Shown here in pieces: positions 10,036 to 19,398 of a stretch of 64,000 bases of DNA (positions within the stretch are counted from its first letter, which is position 1; each line of letters starts with the position of its first letter). Both the position numbers and the translations under genes were made by a program. The DNA lies in NCBI RefSeq assembly GCF_002028425.1, contig NZ_CP020042.1, positions 4,687,560 to 4,751,559 on the forward strand, given 5' to 3'. The stretch comes from Streptomyces katrae (lineage in GTDB: Bacteria; Actinomycetota; Actinomycetes; Streptomycetales; Streptomycetaceae). The notes below the pieces were generated by a model. The model made no database searches, was not told the DNA's origin, and saw only the letters and a list, made by a program, of their open reading frames with translations.

Positions 10036-10068
10036 TGTCAGACTAGGCGTATATATGACAGATATGTC
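10036..10068. promoter_or_regulatory. Palindromic elements between the sugar dehydrogenase gene and glpD
   Basis: An AT-rich patch in the divergent spacer contains TGTCA (10036-10040) and TGACA (10056-10060) as an inverted pair 15 bases apart. It also contains GACA-GATA-TGTC (10057-10068). These overlapping half-sites look like operators. They could act on glpD (start 10209) or on the divergent gene (start 9955). No known regulator consensus was recognised. Confidence 0.4.
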
Positions 10069-10208
10069 GCATTCTGGGGGTGTGGCCATCCCTGTGTTGT
10101 CCACAGCCGGTGGCTGATGTCGGTGCGGCCGGTCAGAATCGGAAAACGGGAGATGTGAGCGGGATCACCCGCATCGAGCGGGTTCGCCCGCACCAACGGG
10201 AGGCAGCC

Positions 10209-11915
10209 GTGAGGACAGCGACACTGGGGCCCGCGCAGCGCGCGGAAGCCCTCGCCGGGATGGCCGAGCGGGAACTGGACGTGCTGGTCGTCGGCGCGGG
10301 GGTGGTCGGCGCCGGCACCGCGCTCGACGCGGTGACCAGGGGCCTGTCGACCGGGCTGGTGGAGGCGCGCGACTGGGCGTCGGGGACGTCGAGCCGGTCC
10401 AGCAAGCTCATCCACGGGGGCCTGCGCTATCTGGAGATGCTCGACTTCGCCCTGGTCCGCGAGGCCCTCAAGGAGCGCGGGCTGCTGCTGGAGCGGCTCG
10501 CCCCGCACCTGGTGAAGCCGGTGCCGTTCCTGTACCCGCTCCAGCACAAGGTGTGGGAGCGGTTCTACGCGGGCTCGGGCGTCGCCCTGTACGACGCGAT
10601 GTCGGTCTCCAGCGGGCACGGGCGCGGCCTGCCCACGCACCGGCACCTGTCGCGCAAGCGGGCGCTGCGGATCGCCCCGGCGCTGCGCAAGGACGCCCTG
10701 GTGGGGGCCCTGCAGTACTACGACGCCCAGATGGACGACGCCCGCTACGTGACCACGCTGGTCCGGACGGCCGCTGCGTACGGGGCGCACTGCGCCAACG
10801 GGGCGAAGGTCGTCGGCTTCCTGCGCGAGGGCGAACGGGTGGTCGGGGCCCGCGTGCGCGACGTGGAGAGCGGCGGCGAATACGAGATCCGCGCCAAGCA
10901 GGTGGTGAACGCGACCGGGGTGTGGACGGACGACACCCAGGCGCTGATCGGAGAGCGCGGACAGTTCCATGTGCGGGCGTCCAAGGGCATCCACCTCGTG
11001 GTCCCGAAGGACCGGATCCACTCCAACACCGGACTGATCCTGCGGACCGAGAAGTCGGTGCTGTTCGTGATCCCCTGGGGGCGGCACTGGATCGTGGGCA
11101 CCACGGACACGGACTGGGACCTGGACAAGGCGCACCCGGCGGCGTCGAGCGCCGACATCGACTACCTGCTGGAGCACGTGAACTCGGTGCTGGCGGTGCC
11201 GCTGACCCGGGACGACGTCCAGGGCGTCTACGCCGGCCTGCGGCCGCTGCTGGCGGGGGAGTCCGACGCGACGAGCAAGCTCTCGCGCGAGCACACCGTG
11301 GCCCACCCGGTGCCGGGACTGGTGGTGGTGGCCGGCGGCAAGTACACGACGTACCGGGTGATGGCCAAGGACGCCGTGGACGAGGCGGTGCACGGGCTGG
11401 ACCAGCGGGTCGCCCAGTGCGTCACGGAGGACGTCCCCCTGGTGGGGGCCGAGGGCTACCGCGCCCTGTGGAACGGCCGGGCCCGCATCGCCGCGCGGAC
11501 GGGCCTGCATGCGGTGCGGGTGGAGCACCTGCTGAACCGGTACGGGTCGCTGACGGAGGAACTGCTCGAGCTGATCGCGGCCGACCCGGCGCTGGGGGAG
11601 CCGGTGACCGGGGCGGAGGACTACCTGCGGGCGGAGATCGTCTACGCCGCTTCGCACGAGGGGGCCCGGCACCTGGACGACGTGCTGACCCGGCGGACCC
11701 GCATCTCGATCGAGACCTTCGACCGGGGGACCCGCTCGGCGCGCGAATGCGCGGAACTGGTGGCTCCGGTGCTGGGCTGGGACAAGCGGCAGATCGAGAA
11801 CGAAGTGGAGCACTACGAGAAGAGAGTTCAGGCGGAGCGCGAATCGCAGCGCCAGCCGGACGACCAGACGGCCGACGCGGCCCGGCTGGGGGCGCCCGAC
11901 ATCGTGCCGTTGTAA
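10209..11915 (+). CDS. glpD: Glycerol-3-phosphate dehydrogenase, FAD-dependent (GlpD)
   Basis: GlpD oxidises glycerol 3-phosphate to dihydroxyacetone phosphate and passes electrons to the respiratory quinone pool at the inner face of the membrane. The 568 residues open with the FAD-binding fold (LDVLVVGAGVVGAGTALDAV). They continue with the family motif SSRSSKLIHGGLRYLE, and GVYAGLRPLLAGE and VAGGKYTTYRVMAKD in the second half. The usual GlpD C-terminal helical domain ends the protein. The start is GTG at 10209 with GGGAGG just upstream; the open frame extends 43 codons further but without a ribosome site. It is transcribed away from the nucleotide-sugar dehydrogenase gene. Confidence 0.96.
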   Translation: MRTATLGPAQRAEALAGMAERELDVLVVGAGVVGAGTALDAVTRGLSTGLVEARDWASGTSSRSSKLIHGGLRYLEMLDFALVREALKERGLLLERLAPHLVKPVPFLYPLQHKVWERFYAGSGVALYDAMSVSSGHGRGLPTHRHLSRKRALRIAPALRKDALVGALQYYDAQMDDARYVTTLVRTAAAYGAHCANGAKVVGFLREGERVVGARVRDVESGGEYEIRAKQVVNATGVWTDDTQALIGERGQFHVRASKGIHLVVPKDRIHSNTGLILRTEKSVLFVIPWGRHWIVGTTDTDWDLDKAHPAASSADIDYLLEHVNSVLAVPLTRDDVQGVYAGLRPLLAGESDATSKLSREHTVAHPVPGLVVVAGGKYTTYRVMAKDAVDEAVHGLDQRVAQCVTEDVPLVGAEGYRALWNGRARIAARTGLHAVRVEHLLNRYGSLTEELLELIAADPALGEPVTGAEDYLRAEIVYAASHEGARHLDDVLTRRTRISIETFDRGTRSARECAELVAPVLGWDKRQIENEVEHYEKRVQAERESQRQPDDQTADAARLGAPDIVPL

Positions 11916-11925
11916 CTCCGCGATC

Positions 11926-11962
11926 CGGACGGGGGAACCGCTGGCCCCGGGGCTCCCGTCCG
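11926..11962 (+). terminator. Possible weak terminator after glpD
   Basis: CGGACGGG (11926-11933) pairs with CCCGTCCG (11955-11962) 11 bases after the glpD stop. The 21-base loop is large and GC-rich, so the structure is only moderately convincing. Confidence 0.4.
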
Positions 11963-12065
11963 ATGCGGAGTGAGCAACAATGAGGTTTCTGCCGGGGTGG
12001 GTTACCTTGCCCCCGGTGGCTGCCGGGGGCAGCCGGGGCAGGCTGCACGATCGCAGAGGGGACGC

Positions 12066-14741
12066 ATGTCGAAGCCGGAGCACACCGAGTCGCCTGCCGA
12101 GGCGCCTGGGGCGAAGCGTGAGGGTGACGGTGCCTCCGGGGGCGGTGGTGCGGTGAAGCTGGCCGCCCAGACCGGATCTGACGTTGCGCAGGCCGACGCC
12201 GCACGGGCGGAGGCCGACGGTCCCTCGGCGGAGCCCGCCGCCGCGTCCGTGCCCCGTCCGAGGTCCGAGACGGGCCGGCCGAAGCAGCCAGAGGCCGCCG
12301 AGCCCGCTGCGGAGAAGGCTTCTGACACCCCGCCGGACGAGCAGCCCGCCGCCACGAAGCCCCCGTCCGACGCCGCGAAGTCCCCGTCCGGCGCCGCGGA
12401 GCAGGACGCGAAGCCGGCGCCCGCGGACAAGGCGCCCGCGGACAAGGCGCCCGCGGACAAGGCGCCCGCGGACAAGGCGCCCGCGGACAAGGCGCTCGCG
12501 GACACGGCGGCTTCGGGGGCCGGGTCCGAGGGTGCGGAGCCCGCCTCCGGGAGCGTTTCCGGCGCTGCGGCAGCCCGGGGTGCCGAGGAGCCCGCCGGGA
12601 AGCCGGCGCCCGGCGGCGGGCAGCGCGGCGCCAAGCCCGCGTCCGGAAACCGGGCCACGGCCCCCGCGACGGGGGACGGCACGGCACCGACGCCCGAGGA
12701 GGCCCGGCCCGCCGTGGCGGAGGCCGCGCCGCAGGACGCCGGGGCGAAGCCGGCGTCCGCGGGCGGGAAGGGCGGCACGGCCGGGGTGGGCGCCCCCGAG
12801 GACGTGGAGCCCGCGGACGAGGAGGGCCCGCAGGACGCCGACGCGGCGGGCGGGGAGCGCAAGGGCAGGCTGCTCGCGGGGCGGTACCGGCTCGGGGCCG
12901 TGCTCGGCAGGGGCGGCATGGGAACGGTGTGGCGGGCCGAGGACGAGGTGCTCGGCCGGACCGTCGCCGTCAAGGAACTCCGCTTCGGCGGCGGCGTCGA
13001 CGAGGACGAGAAGCGCCGCCTCATCACCCGTACCCTCCGCGAGGCCAAGGCCATCGCGCGCATCCGCAACGAGGGCGCCGTCACCGTCTACGACGTCGTC
13101 GACGAAGACGCCCGGCCCTGGATCGTCATGGAGCTCATCGAGGGTCCCTCCCTCGCCGAGTTCGTCCGGGAGAACGGCCCGCTGTCCCCGCGCCGCGCCG
13201 CCGAGGTCGGCCTCGCCGTGCTCGACGTCCTGCGCGCCGCGCACCGCCAGGGCATCCTGCACCGCGACGTGAAACCGTCCAACGTGCTCATCGCCGCCAG
13301 CGGCCGCGTCGTCCTCACCGACTTCGGCATCGCCCAGGTCGAGGGAGACCCCTCCATCACCTCCACCGGCATGCTCGTCGGCGCCCCCTCTTACATCTCC
13401 CCCGAGCGCGCCCGCGGCTACAAGCCCGGCCCGCCCGCCGACATGTGGTCCCTCGGCGGGTTGCTCTACGCCGCCGTGGAGGGCGTGCCCCCGTACGACA
13501 AGGGCTCGGCGCTCGCCACCCTCACCGCGGTGATGACCGAGGCGGTGGACCCGCCCAAGAACGCCGGTCCGGCCCTGACCGAGGTCATCTACGGCCTGCT
13601 GGTCAAGGACCCGGCGATGCGGCTGGACGAGGACCGCGCCCGGTCGATGCTCACCGCCGTGATCAACGCGCCCGAGCCGCTCCCGGCCCCCGAGCCCGTC
13701 CCGGTGGAGGAGACCCGCCCGATCTCCCTCACCAAGGCCGAGGCGGAGGCCGAGAAGGCCGCCGAGAAGGCGGCGAAGAAGGAGCGGGAGCGGCGCGAGC
13801 GCGAGCAGCGCGACCGTGCCCGCGCCGCGCTGAAGGCCACCCGTAAGGCGGCGGCGGCCCAGGCCGCGGCCGCCTCCGCCGCCGAGGCCCCGAAGCGCCC
13901 CTCGACGGTGGTCCCGGCCTCCCTCACCGACGTGATGCCGCGCCGCACCATCGCCCTCGCGATAGCCGGCGTGCTCGTGGTCCTGGCGGTCATCGGCTCG
14001 CTCATCGCGTACGCGGTCAGCGGTCAGGACGACAAGGACGGCCGCAAGGACGAGGGCCAGGGCGGCAGCCCGAGCCCGGTCGCGTCCGCCGGCCAGTCCC
14101 CGGGCAACTCCCCGGCCGCGTCCCAGGCTTCCTCGCCGAGCCCGACCCCGGTCCAGAGCCAGGGCGGCAGCCCGAGCCCGGCCGCGTCCGGCGCGAACCC
14201 CGGCACCGACCCCGCCCAGAGCCAGGGGCAGGGCAGCCAGGGCCAGGGCGCCAGCCCGGGCGGCCCCGGGGGCGGGGCGGGCCTGCCCGCCGGGTTCACC
14301 ACGGTGACGGACCCGCGCTTCCGGTTCGCCATGGCGATGCCCGAGGGCTTCCACCAGACCGGCACGGCCGGCAAGAGCTCGGGCGCGATATACAGCCGCT
14401 CCGGCGGCTTCCCCCGTATTCAGGTCGACCACACCGACAGCCCGGGCAGTGACGCCCGGGCCGCCTGGGCCGAGATGGTCCCGGGCGTGGCCGGCAGCAG
14501 CAGGAACTACCGGCAGATCCGCCTCGAAACCGTCTCGTACCGCAACTACCCGACCGTCGCGGACCTGGAGTTCGAGCGCGAGGACCAGGGCATGAGGACC
14601 CGCGTGCTCGACCGTGGCTTCAGGGCGGACGCCAACAACGGCTACGCCATCATGATCAGCTGTCCGGCCGACCAGTGGGACGGCCCCGAGTGCACGCAGA
14701 TCCGCAACACCGCCTTCGACACCTTCCAGCAGTTGGGCTGA
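12066..14741 (+). CDS. Membrane Ser/Thr protein kinase (first of three)
   Basis: This 891-residue Hanks-type kinase has an unusual order. An Ala/Pro/Lys-rich head of about 265 residues precedes the kinase domain at roughly 270-535. Active-site elements are intact: GRGGMG glycine loop, TVAVKEL lysine, HRDVKPSN catalytic loop, TDFGIA, and SPERARG. A charged Ala/Glu/Arg coiled-coil-like segment, one membrane helix near 627-650 (TIALAIAGVLVVLAVIGSL) and a Ser/Pro/Gln-rich spacer lead to an extracellular domain of about 150 residues starting FTTVTDPRFRFAMAMPEGF. That domain is shared with the next two genes. The ATG at 12066 has a CAGAGGGG ribosome site. The head includes a 15-bp tandem repeat. 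Confidence 0.94.
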   Translation: MSKPEHTESPAEAPGAKREGDGASGGGGAVKLAAQTGSDVAQADAARAEADGPSAEPAAASVPRPRSETGRPKQPEAAEPAAEKASDTPPDEQPAATKPPSDAAKSPSGAAEQDAKPAPADKAPADKAPADKAPADKAPADKALADTAASGAGSEGAEPASGSVSGAAAARGAEEPAGKPAPGGGQRGAKPASGNRATAPATGDGTAPTPEEARPAVAEAAPQDAGAKPASAGGKGGTAGVGAPEDVEPADEEGPQDADAAGGERKGRLLAGRYRLGAVLGRGGMGTVWRAEDEVLGRTVAVKELRFGGGVDEDEKRRLITRTLREAKAIARIRNEGAVTVYDVVDEDARPWIVMELIEGPSLAEFVRENGPLSPRRAAEVGLAVLDVLRAAHRQGILHRDVKPSNVLIAASGRVVLTDFGIAQVEGDPSITSTGMLVGAPSYISPERARGYKPGPPADMWSLGGLLYAAVEGVPPYDKGSALATLTAVMTEAVDPPKNAGPALTEVIYGLLVKDPAMRLDEDRARSMLTAVINAPEPLPAPEPVPVEETRPISLTKAEAEAEKAAEKAAKKERERREREQRDRARAALKATRKAAAAQAAAASAAEAPKRPSTVVPASLTDVMPRRTIALAIAGVLVVLAVIGSLIAYAVSGQDDKDGRKDEGQGGSPSPVASAGQSPGNSPAASQASSPSPTPVQSQGGSPSPAASGANPGTDPAQSQGQGSQGQGASPGGPGGGAGLPAGFTTVTDPRFRFAMAMPEGFHQTGTAGKSSGAIYSRSGGFPRIQVDHTDSPGSDARAAWAEMVPGVAGSSRNYRQIRLETVSYRNYPTVADLEFEREDQGMRTRVLDRGFRADANNGYAIMISCPADQWDGPECTQIRNTAFDTFQQLG
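12420..12509 (+). repeat. 15-bp tandem repeat encoding PADKA units
   Basis: Five exact copies of CCCGCGGACAAGGCG (12420-12494) are followed by one degenerate copy (12495-12509, CTCGCGGACACGGCG). They encode PADKA x5 in the disordered head of the first kinase. Copy number is likely to vary between strains by slippage. Confidence 0.95.
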
Positions 14742-14832
14742 CGGCCCTCGCAAGCCCGGGACGCGGGCGGCCCGGGCCACGTATCGTGTCAGCGGGGGCC
14801 AAGGGGAACCCACCGCACTCGGGGGAGGCGAA

Positions 14833-17528
14833 GTGGAGGACTACGCCGGCCGGATCCTGGCCGACCGCTACCGTCTGCCGTTGCCTCCGTCCGACGAGTA
14901 CGAACTGCTGGAGACCCGCGCCTTCGACACCCGCAGCGGGCAGGAAGTCCTCGTCCGGCACGTGCCGTTGCCGGAGGTCGTGGACGCCGAACTGCTCGAC
15001 GGCACCCGTGCGGCGCCGTCCGCCGCCGGGGAACTCCCCGCCGTTCGGCGGGCGATAGCCGCGGCCCAGGCCGCCGCCTCCGTACCGGACCATCCCCGCC
15101 TGGACCAGGTCTTCGACGTGTTCGCCGAGGACGGCTCGCTGTGGATAGTGAGCGAACTCGTCCCCGCCAGGCCGCTGGCCGCGCTGATCGCCGACGAGCC
15201 GATGAACCCGTACCGGGCGGCGGAGGTGGCCTCGGACGTGCTGACCGCGCTGCGCGTGCTGCACGCGCACGGGTGGACGCACCGCAACATCACGGTCCGG
15301 ACCGTGCTGATATGCGAGGACGGCCGCGTCGTCCTCACCGGGCTCGCCGCCGGCGCCGCCGAGGACGCCCTGTGCGGCTACGACCCGGTGCCCCCGGGGG
15401 AGCTCGGCGACGAGGGCACGGACGCCCCCGCCGCGCCCCGGCAGCCCGTGTACGCCCCGCTGGTTGCGCCTGGGTACGACACGGGGCCGCGCTACTCCGA
15501 CCACATCCTCCCGGACCGCGAGCCCGAGCGCGAGCCCGAGCCCCCGGCCCCGCCCGCACCCCCCGCCCGGCCCGCGGGGAGCCGTGACGAGGCCGTGGCC
15601 GCGGCCCGCGCCGGGACGGTCGCCGCCTACCGGGCCGGCTCGCGCGCGGCCGCCGAGAAGGTGGCGCAGGAGCGCGGGGTACGGGGCCCGGTGGTCGTCC
15701 CGCAGCTGCCGCCGACCGGGGCCAACCTGCCGCAGGAGTACGCGTACCCGTACGGCGGCCCGGACGCCCCCTGGCACGGAGCCGCCCCCCGCCGCCCGGC
15801 GGACCCCGAACGCCAACAGCCCCCCGACCACGACCAGCCCCCGCAGCCGGAGCCGCACCCGCGCCCGGAGCAGGGTTCTTACCCGCAGCTGGAGGCGCAT
15901 CCGCAGCCGGAGCACAGTTCCTACCGGCAGCCGGAGGCTCATCCCCAGCCGGAGCAGGCCCCCTACCGGCAGGCGGAGCCGCATCCGCAGGGGGAGCTGG
16001 GTCCTCACCCGCAGCCGGACCAGCCCCCGGGCCCCGGGCCGCAGTGGCCGGAGCCGCCCCCCGCGCCGCCCCGCCCCACGCTCCCGGCGGCTCTCGCGCT
16101 CCCGCAGGGCTACCGCCAGGCCGACCCCCCGGCGCCCGCCGCCCGCCCGGGCGAGGGCCGGCCGCAGCCCGCGGGCGGGGCCCGGGAGGGAAACCCGTCC
16201 GACACCACCGAGGCTCTGCCCGTCGTCCCGGGCAGCCGTGCTGCCGAAGCCGCCGCCCCCGTCCCCCCGGCCCCCGGGGCCGGGGGGCGGGGTGGGGGCT
16301 GGGGGGGCGGGCAGGGGGTGGCGGTCCTCGGAGTGGGCTGGACGCCGAGCGGGCGCGGCAGACGCGGATGGCCGTCGTCGGGGCCGTCACCGAGCGCTGG
16401 GCCCCCGAACAGGCCGGCGCCGTCCACGGCGGCCCCTGGCAGCTGGCCGCCCCCGTCGGCCCCGCCACCGACCTCTGGGCCCTCGGTGCCCTGCTGTACC
16501 GGGCCGTCCAGGGACACGCCCCGTACCCCGAAGAGAGCGTCGCGGAGCTCGTGGACATGGTCTGCGCCGAGCCCCCCGCCTTCGCCGAGGAGTGCGGCCC
16601 GCTGCGTCCCGTCGTGGAGTCCCTGCTGCGCCAGGACCCCACCGAGCGCCCCGACTTCGAGGAACTGCGCGGCTGGCTGCGCTCGCTGGTCCGCTCCGCC
16701 CCGGAGCCCGACGGCGACTTCGTGTTCCCGCTGCCCGAGCCCGACCCCGCCCGCCTGCCCGAGGTGCGCCGCCGCGGGGACCTGCACGGCCGCCACCGCA
16801 ACCCCGACGCCCCCCGCAAGCCCCGCTCCCTCGGCCGGACCCTGCTGGTCGCCGTCCTGGCGCTGCTCGTGGGCGGGGTGGCGTACGCGATGCTGTTCCT
16901 GCCGGGCGCCGGCGACCAGGACGCCGGCCGGGCCCAGCAGCCCACGGCCGTCCAGAGCCCGGCGCCCCCCTCCCCGGCGCCGCCCGGGACGCAGAAGCCC
17001 CCGCAGCAGTCGCCGTCCCCGGCCGCCCCGTCCTCCGGCGCGCAGCCGCCCGCGCAGCCGCCCGCGCAGCAGGCCCCCGAGGGCTACACCCTCCAGCAGG
17101 ACCCGGCGCACTTCACGATCGCCGTTCCCAACGGCTGGGAGCGCCAGTCCATCAACGAGGCGGGCCAGGTGCGCTACACCCAGGGCCAGTTCACCCTCAT
17201 CGTGGTCCCGGGCCGCGACCGGGTGGAGGGCGGCTCCCCGGACCCGCTCGGCTACCAGAAGGACAAGGAGGCGGAGCTGGCCCCGTACCGCAACTCCACC
17301 TGGGCCTCCGGCGGGGACGTGAAGTCCACCAAGGTGGGCCAGCAGTTGCGCGTGACCGGCCGCTACACCTGGATCGACGCGGCGGGCCGCTCCCTGTTCG
17401 CCCGCAACTTCGTGGTCGCGCTCGGCGGCAGCTACCACGTGGTCCTGGTCACGGGTCCGGAGGACAACCAGGACAGGGTCACGGACGTCTTCGACAAGGC
17501 CACGGCCAGTTACCAGGCCGGAGGCTGA
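14833..17528 (+). pseudogene. Ser/Thr pseudokinase with transmembrane sensor domain, interrupted by a frameshift
   Basis: The N-terminal part (GTG 14833, GGGGGAGG upstream) has a kinase-like N-lobe but lacks the active site. There is no glycine loop, RHVPLPE replaces the VAVK lysine motif, THRNITVRT replaces HRDVKPSN, and LTGLAAG replaces DFG. A proline-rich region of about 300 residues with HPQPE-type repeats interrupts the domain. The C-lobe (ATDLWALGALLYRAVQG), a membrane helix and an extracellular domain (YTLQQDPAHFTIAVPNGW) follow in a different frame ending at 17528. The reading frame must shift by -1 (one base missing) within the homopolymer-rich stretch about 16264-16330. Either the gene is broken or the assembly lost a base there. 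The sensor domain resembles those of the flanking kinases. Confidence 0.8.
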
Positions 17529-17642
17529 CGGCCGATCAGTACGGCGATTGCGTCACAGTGCTGTCTCACGGGCCCCGCCCGGTTCCGGCACCGCCCGCAG
17601 GCTCCGTAATCTGGCCCGGAGTGCACAGAGCGGCGGGAATTC

Positions 17643-19280
17643 GTGGAACAGCAGACAGGCGCGGGCGCGGTGCTCGCGGGCCGTTACCGGCTCGTGGAAC
17701 CCATCGGCAGCGGGGGCATGGGCAAGGTGTGGCGCGCCCATGACCAGCTGCTGCACAGGACGGTCGCCGTCAAGGAGCTGACGGCGGCCCTGTACGTGGC
17801 CCAGGCCGACCGGGAGGTCCTGTACGCCCGGACGCAGAAGGAGGCCCGCGCGGCGGCGCGGATCCAGCATCCCGCGGTCGTCACGGTGCACGACGTCCTG
17901 GAGCACGACGACCGGCCGTGGATCGTCATGGAGTACATCGACGGCCCTTCCCTCGCGGAGGCCGCCAAGGCGGCCGGGCGGATCGAGCCCCGTGAGGCGG
18001 CGCGGATCGGCCTGCACGTCCTGGGCGCGCTGCGCGCCGCGCACGCCGTCGGCGTGATGCACCGGGACGTGAAGCCGGGCAACGTGCTGCTGGCCAAGGA
18101 CGGCCGGGTGCTGCTCACCGACTTCGGGATCGCGGCGATCGAGGGGGACTCCTCCATCACCCGGACGGGTGAACTCGTGGGTTCCATCGACTACCTGGCC
18201 CCGGAGCGGGTGACGGGCGGCGCCCCCGACCCGTCCTCGGACCTGTGGTCCCTGGGCGCGACCTTGTACACGGCCGTCGAGGCCCGCTCGCCCTTCCGCC
18301 GGACCTCGCCGATCTCCAGCCTCCAGGCCGTGGTCAACGACGAGCCGCCGGTCCCGCGCCAGTCCGGTCCCCTCGGCCCGGTCATCACCGCGCTGCTGCG
18401 CAAGGACCCGGCCGAGCGCCCCTCGGCGGGCGAGGCCGAGCGGATGCTGATCGAGGCCATGGAAGGCCGGGAGCCCAGGGCCGCGCAGGCGTACGTGCCC
18501 ACCCGCGTGGTGAGCGCCGAGGAGCGGGCCCCCGCCCGCGCGGACGCCGCCCCGCAGCCGCACCAGCACCAGCAGCCGCACCAGCCCCAGTACCCCCACC
18601 CCGGCCCCGCGCCCGCCCCGACCGCCACTCTGCCCGAGCCGGCGACGGCGGTCGCCGGGCGGCCGCCCGGCCGGGTCAAGAAGGTCGCGGCGGTCGCCGT
18701 GGTCGCGGCGCTCCTCGGCGGCGGCGGGGTCTTCGGCCTGCTGAAGCTGACCGGCGGGGACGACGGCCCCGGCTCGGACAAGAACGCCTCGGCCCCCGAC
18801 GGGCAGGACGAGGCCGACGCCCCGCCGGCCGGCTACACCGAGGTCACCGACCCGGAGGGCTTCACGCTGTTCGTGCCGAAGGGCTGGAAGCGGCGGCTGA
18901 ACGGCAACCAGATCGACTACACCCCGGACGAGGGCAAGCACTTCATCCGGATCGCGATGGACCCGACGCCCGACTACCCGAACCCGTACATGCACCTGCT
19001 CGACATGGAGAAGCAGCTCAAGGAGCGGGCGGACTACAAGCGGCAGGCGCTGAACCAGAACACCTTCCACGACAGCACCCGCGCCGCCCTGTGGGACTTC
19101 AGCTGGACGGAGAAGGGGGCCCTCGCCGGGCCCCGGCGGGCGATCGACCAGATGTACATCGCCCCGGACGGCACCGAGTACGGGGTGTACATGTCGGGTC
19201 CGGCGGCCGACTGGGAGACCACCCGGACCCAGTTCGACGTGGTCCTGAGCGGCTGGGAGCCGGCGCCGAAGAAGAAGTGA
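17643..19280 (+). CDS. Membrane Ser/Thr protein kinase (third of three)
   Basis: This Hanks-type kinase of 545 residues begins at a GTG and starts its catalytic domain almost immediately. GSGGMG is near residue 22, VAVKEL near 42, HRDVKPGN near 140, TDFGIA near 160 and APERVTGG follows. A His/Gln/Pro-rich linker and one membrane helix (VKKVAAVAVVAALLGGGG, near 345-365) lead to an extracellular domain starting YTEVTDPEGFTLFVPKGW. That domain is homologous to those of the two preceding genes. All catalytic residues are present. It probably phosphorylates Ser/Thr in response to an external or envelope signal; substrates are unknown. Confidence 0.95.
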   Translation: MEQQTGAGAVLAGRYRLVEPIGSGGMGKVWRAHDQLLHRTVAVKELTAALYVAQADREVLYARTQKEARAAARIQHPAVVTVHDVLEHDDRPWIVMEYIDGPSLAEAAKAAGRIEPREAARIGLHVLGALRAAHAVGVMHRDVKPGNVLLAKDGRVLLTDFGIAAIEGDSSITRTGELVGSIDYLAPERVTGGAPDPSSDLWSLGATLYTAVEARSPFRRTSPISSLQAVVNDEPPVPRQSGPLGPVITALLRKDPAERPSAGEAERMLIEAMEGREPRAAQAYVPTRVVSAEERAPARADAAPQPHQHQQPHQPQYPHPGPAPAPTATLPEPATAVAGRPPGRVKKVAAVAVVAALLGGGGVFGLLKLTGGDDGPGSDKNASAPDGQDEADAPPAGYTEVTDPEGFTLFVPKGWKRRLNGNQIDYTPDEGKHFIRIAMDPTPDYPNPYMHLLDMEKQLKERADYKRQALNQNTFHDSTRAALWDFSWTEKGALAGPRRAIDQMYIAPDGTEYGVYMSGPAADWETTRTQFDVVLSGWEPAPKKK

Positions 19281-19284
19281 GCGG

Positions 19285-19302
19285 GGGCGGACCGTTCCGC
19301 CC
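19285..19302 (+). terminator. Short hairpin after the third kinase
   Basis: GGGCGGA-CCGT-TCCGCCC forms a 7-bp stem with a 4-base loop starting 5 bases after the kinase stop codon. It probably ends the kinase transcription unit. Confidence 0.55.
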
Positions 19303-19352
19303 GGCCCCGGCCATCGTGCCAGCGATTACTGGCAGACTTGGCAAAATCCGGT

Positions 19353-19391
19353 TACCCACGGGTACCCAAAGCCCCCGGGGCGGCATACGCT
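19353..19391 (+). promoter_or_regulatory. Candidate leaderless promoter with palindromic operator
   Basis: A TACGCT hexamer (TAnnnT, 19386-19391) lies only 7 bases before the ATG at 19399, and no Shine-Dalgarno sequence is visible. That spacing suggests a leaderless transcript. Upstream, TACCC-AC-GGGTA (19353-19364) is a perfect inverted repeat around the expected -35 position, suitable for a repressor or activator. Confidence 0.45.
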
Positions 19392-19398
19392 CACCGCC

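Noticed and set aside
10038..14813. Minus-strand open frame of 1591 codons across glpD and the first kinase
   Set aside because: It is antisense to two well-supported genes and is rich in Gly/Arg/Val/Ala/His, as expected from the complement of GC-biased codons; no domain is seen.
16264..16330. Programmed -1 frameshift in the pseudokinase gene
   Set aside because: No slippery heptamer with a downstream pseudoknot in good arrangement was identified; a mutation or assembly error is simpler.
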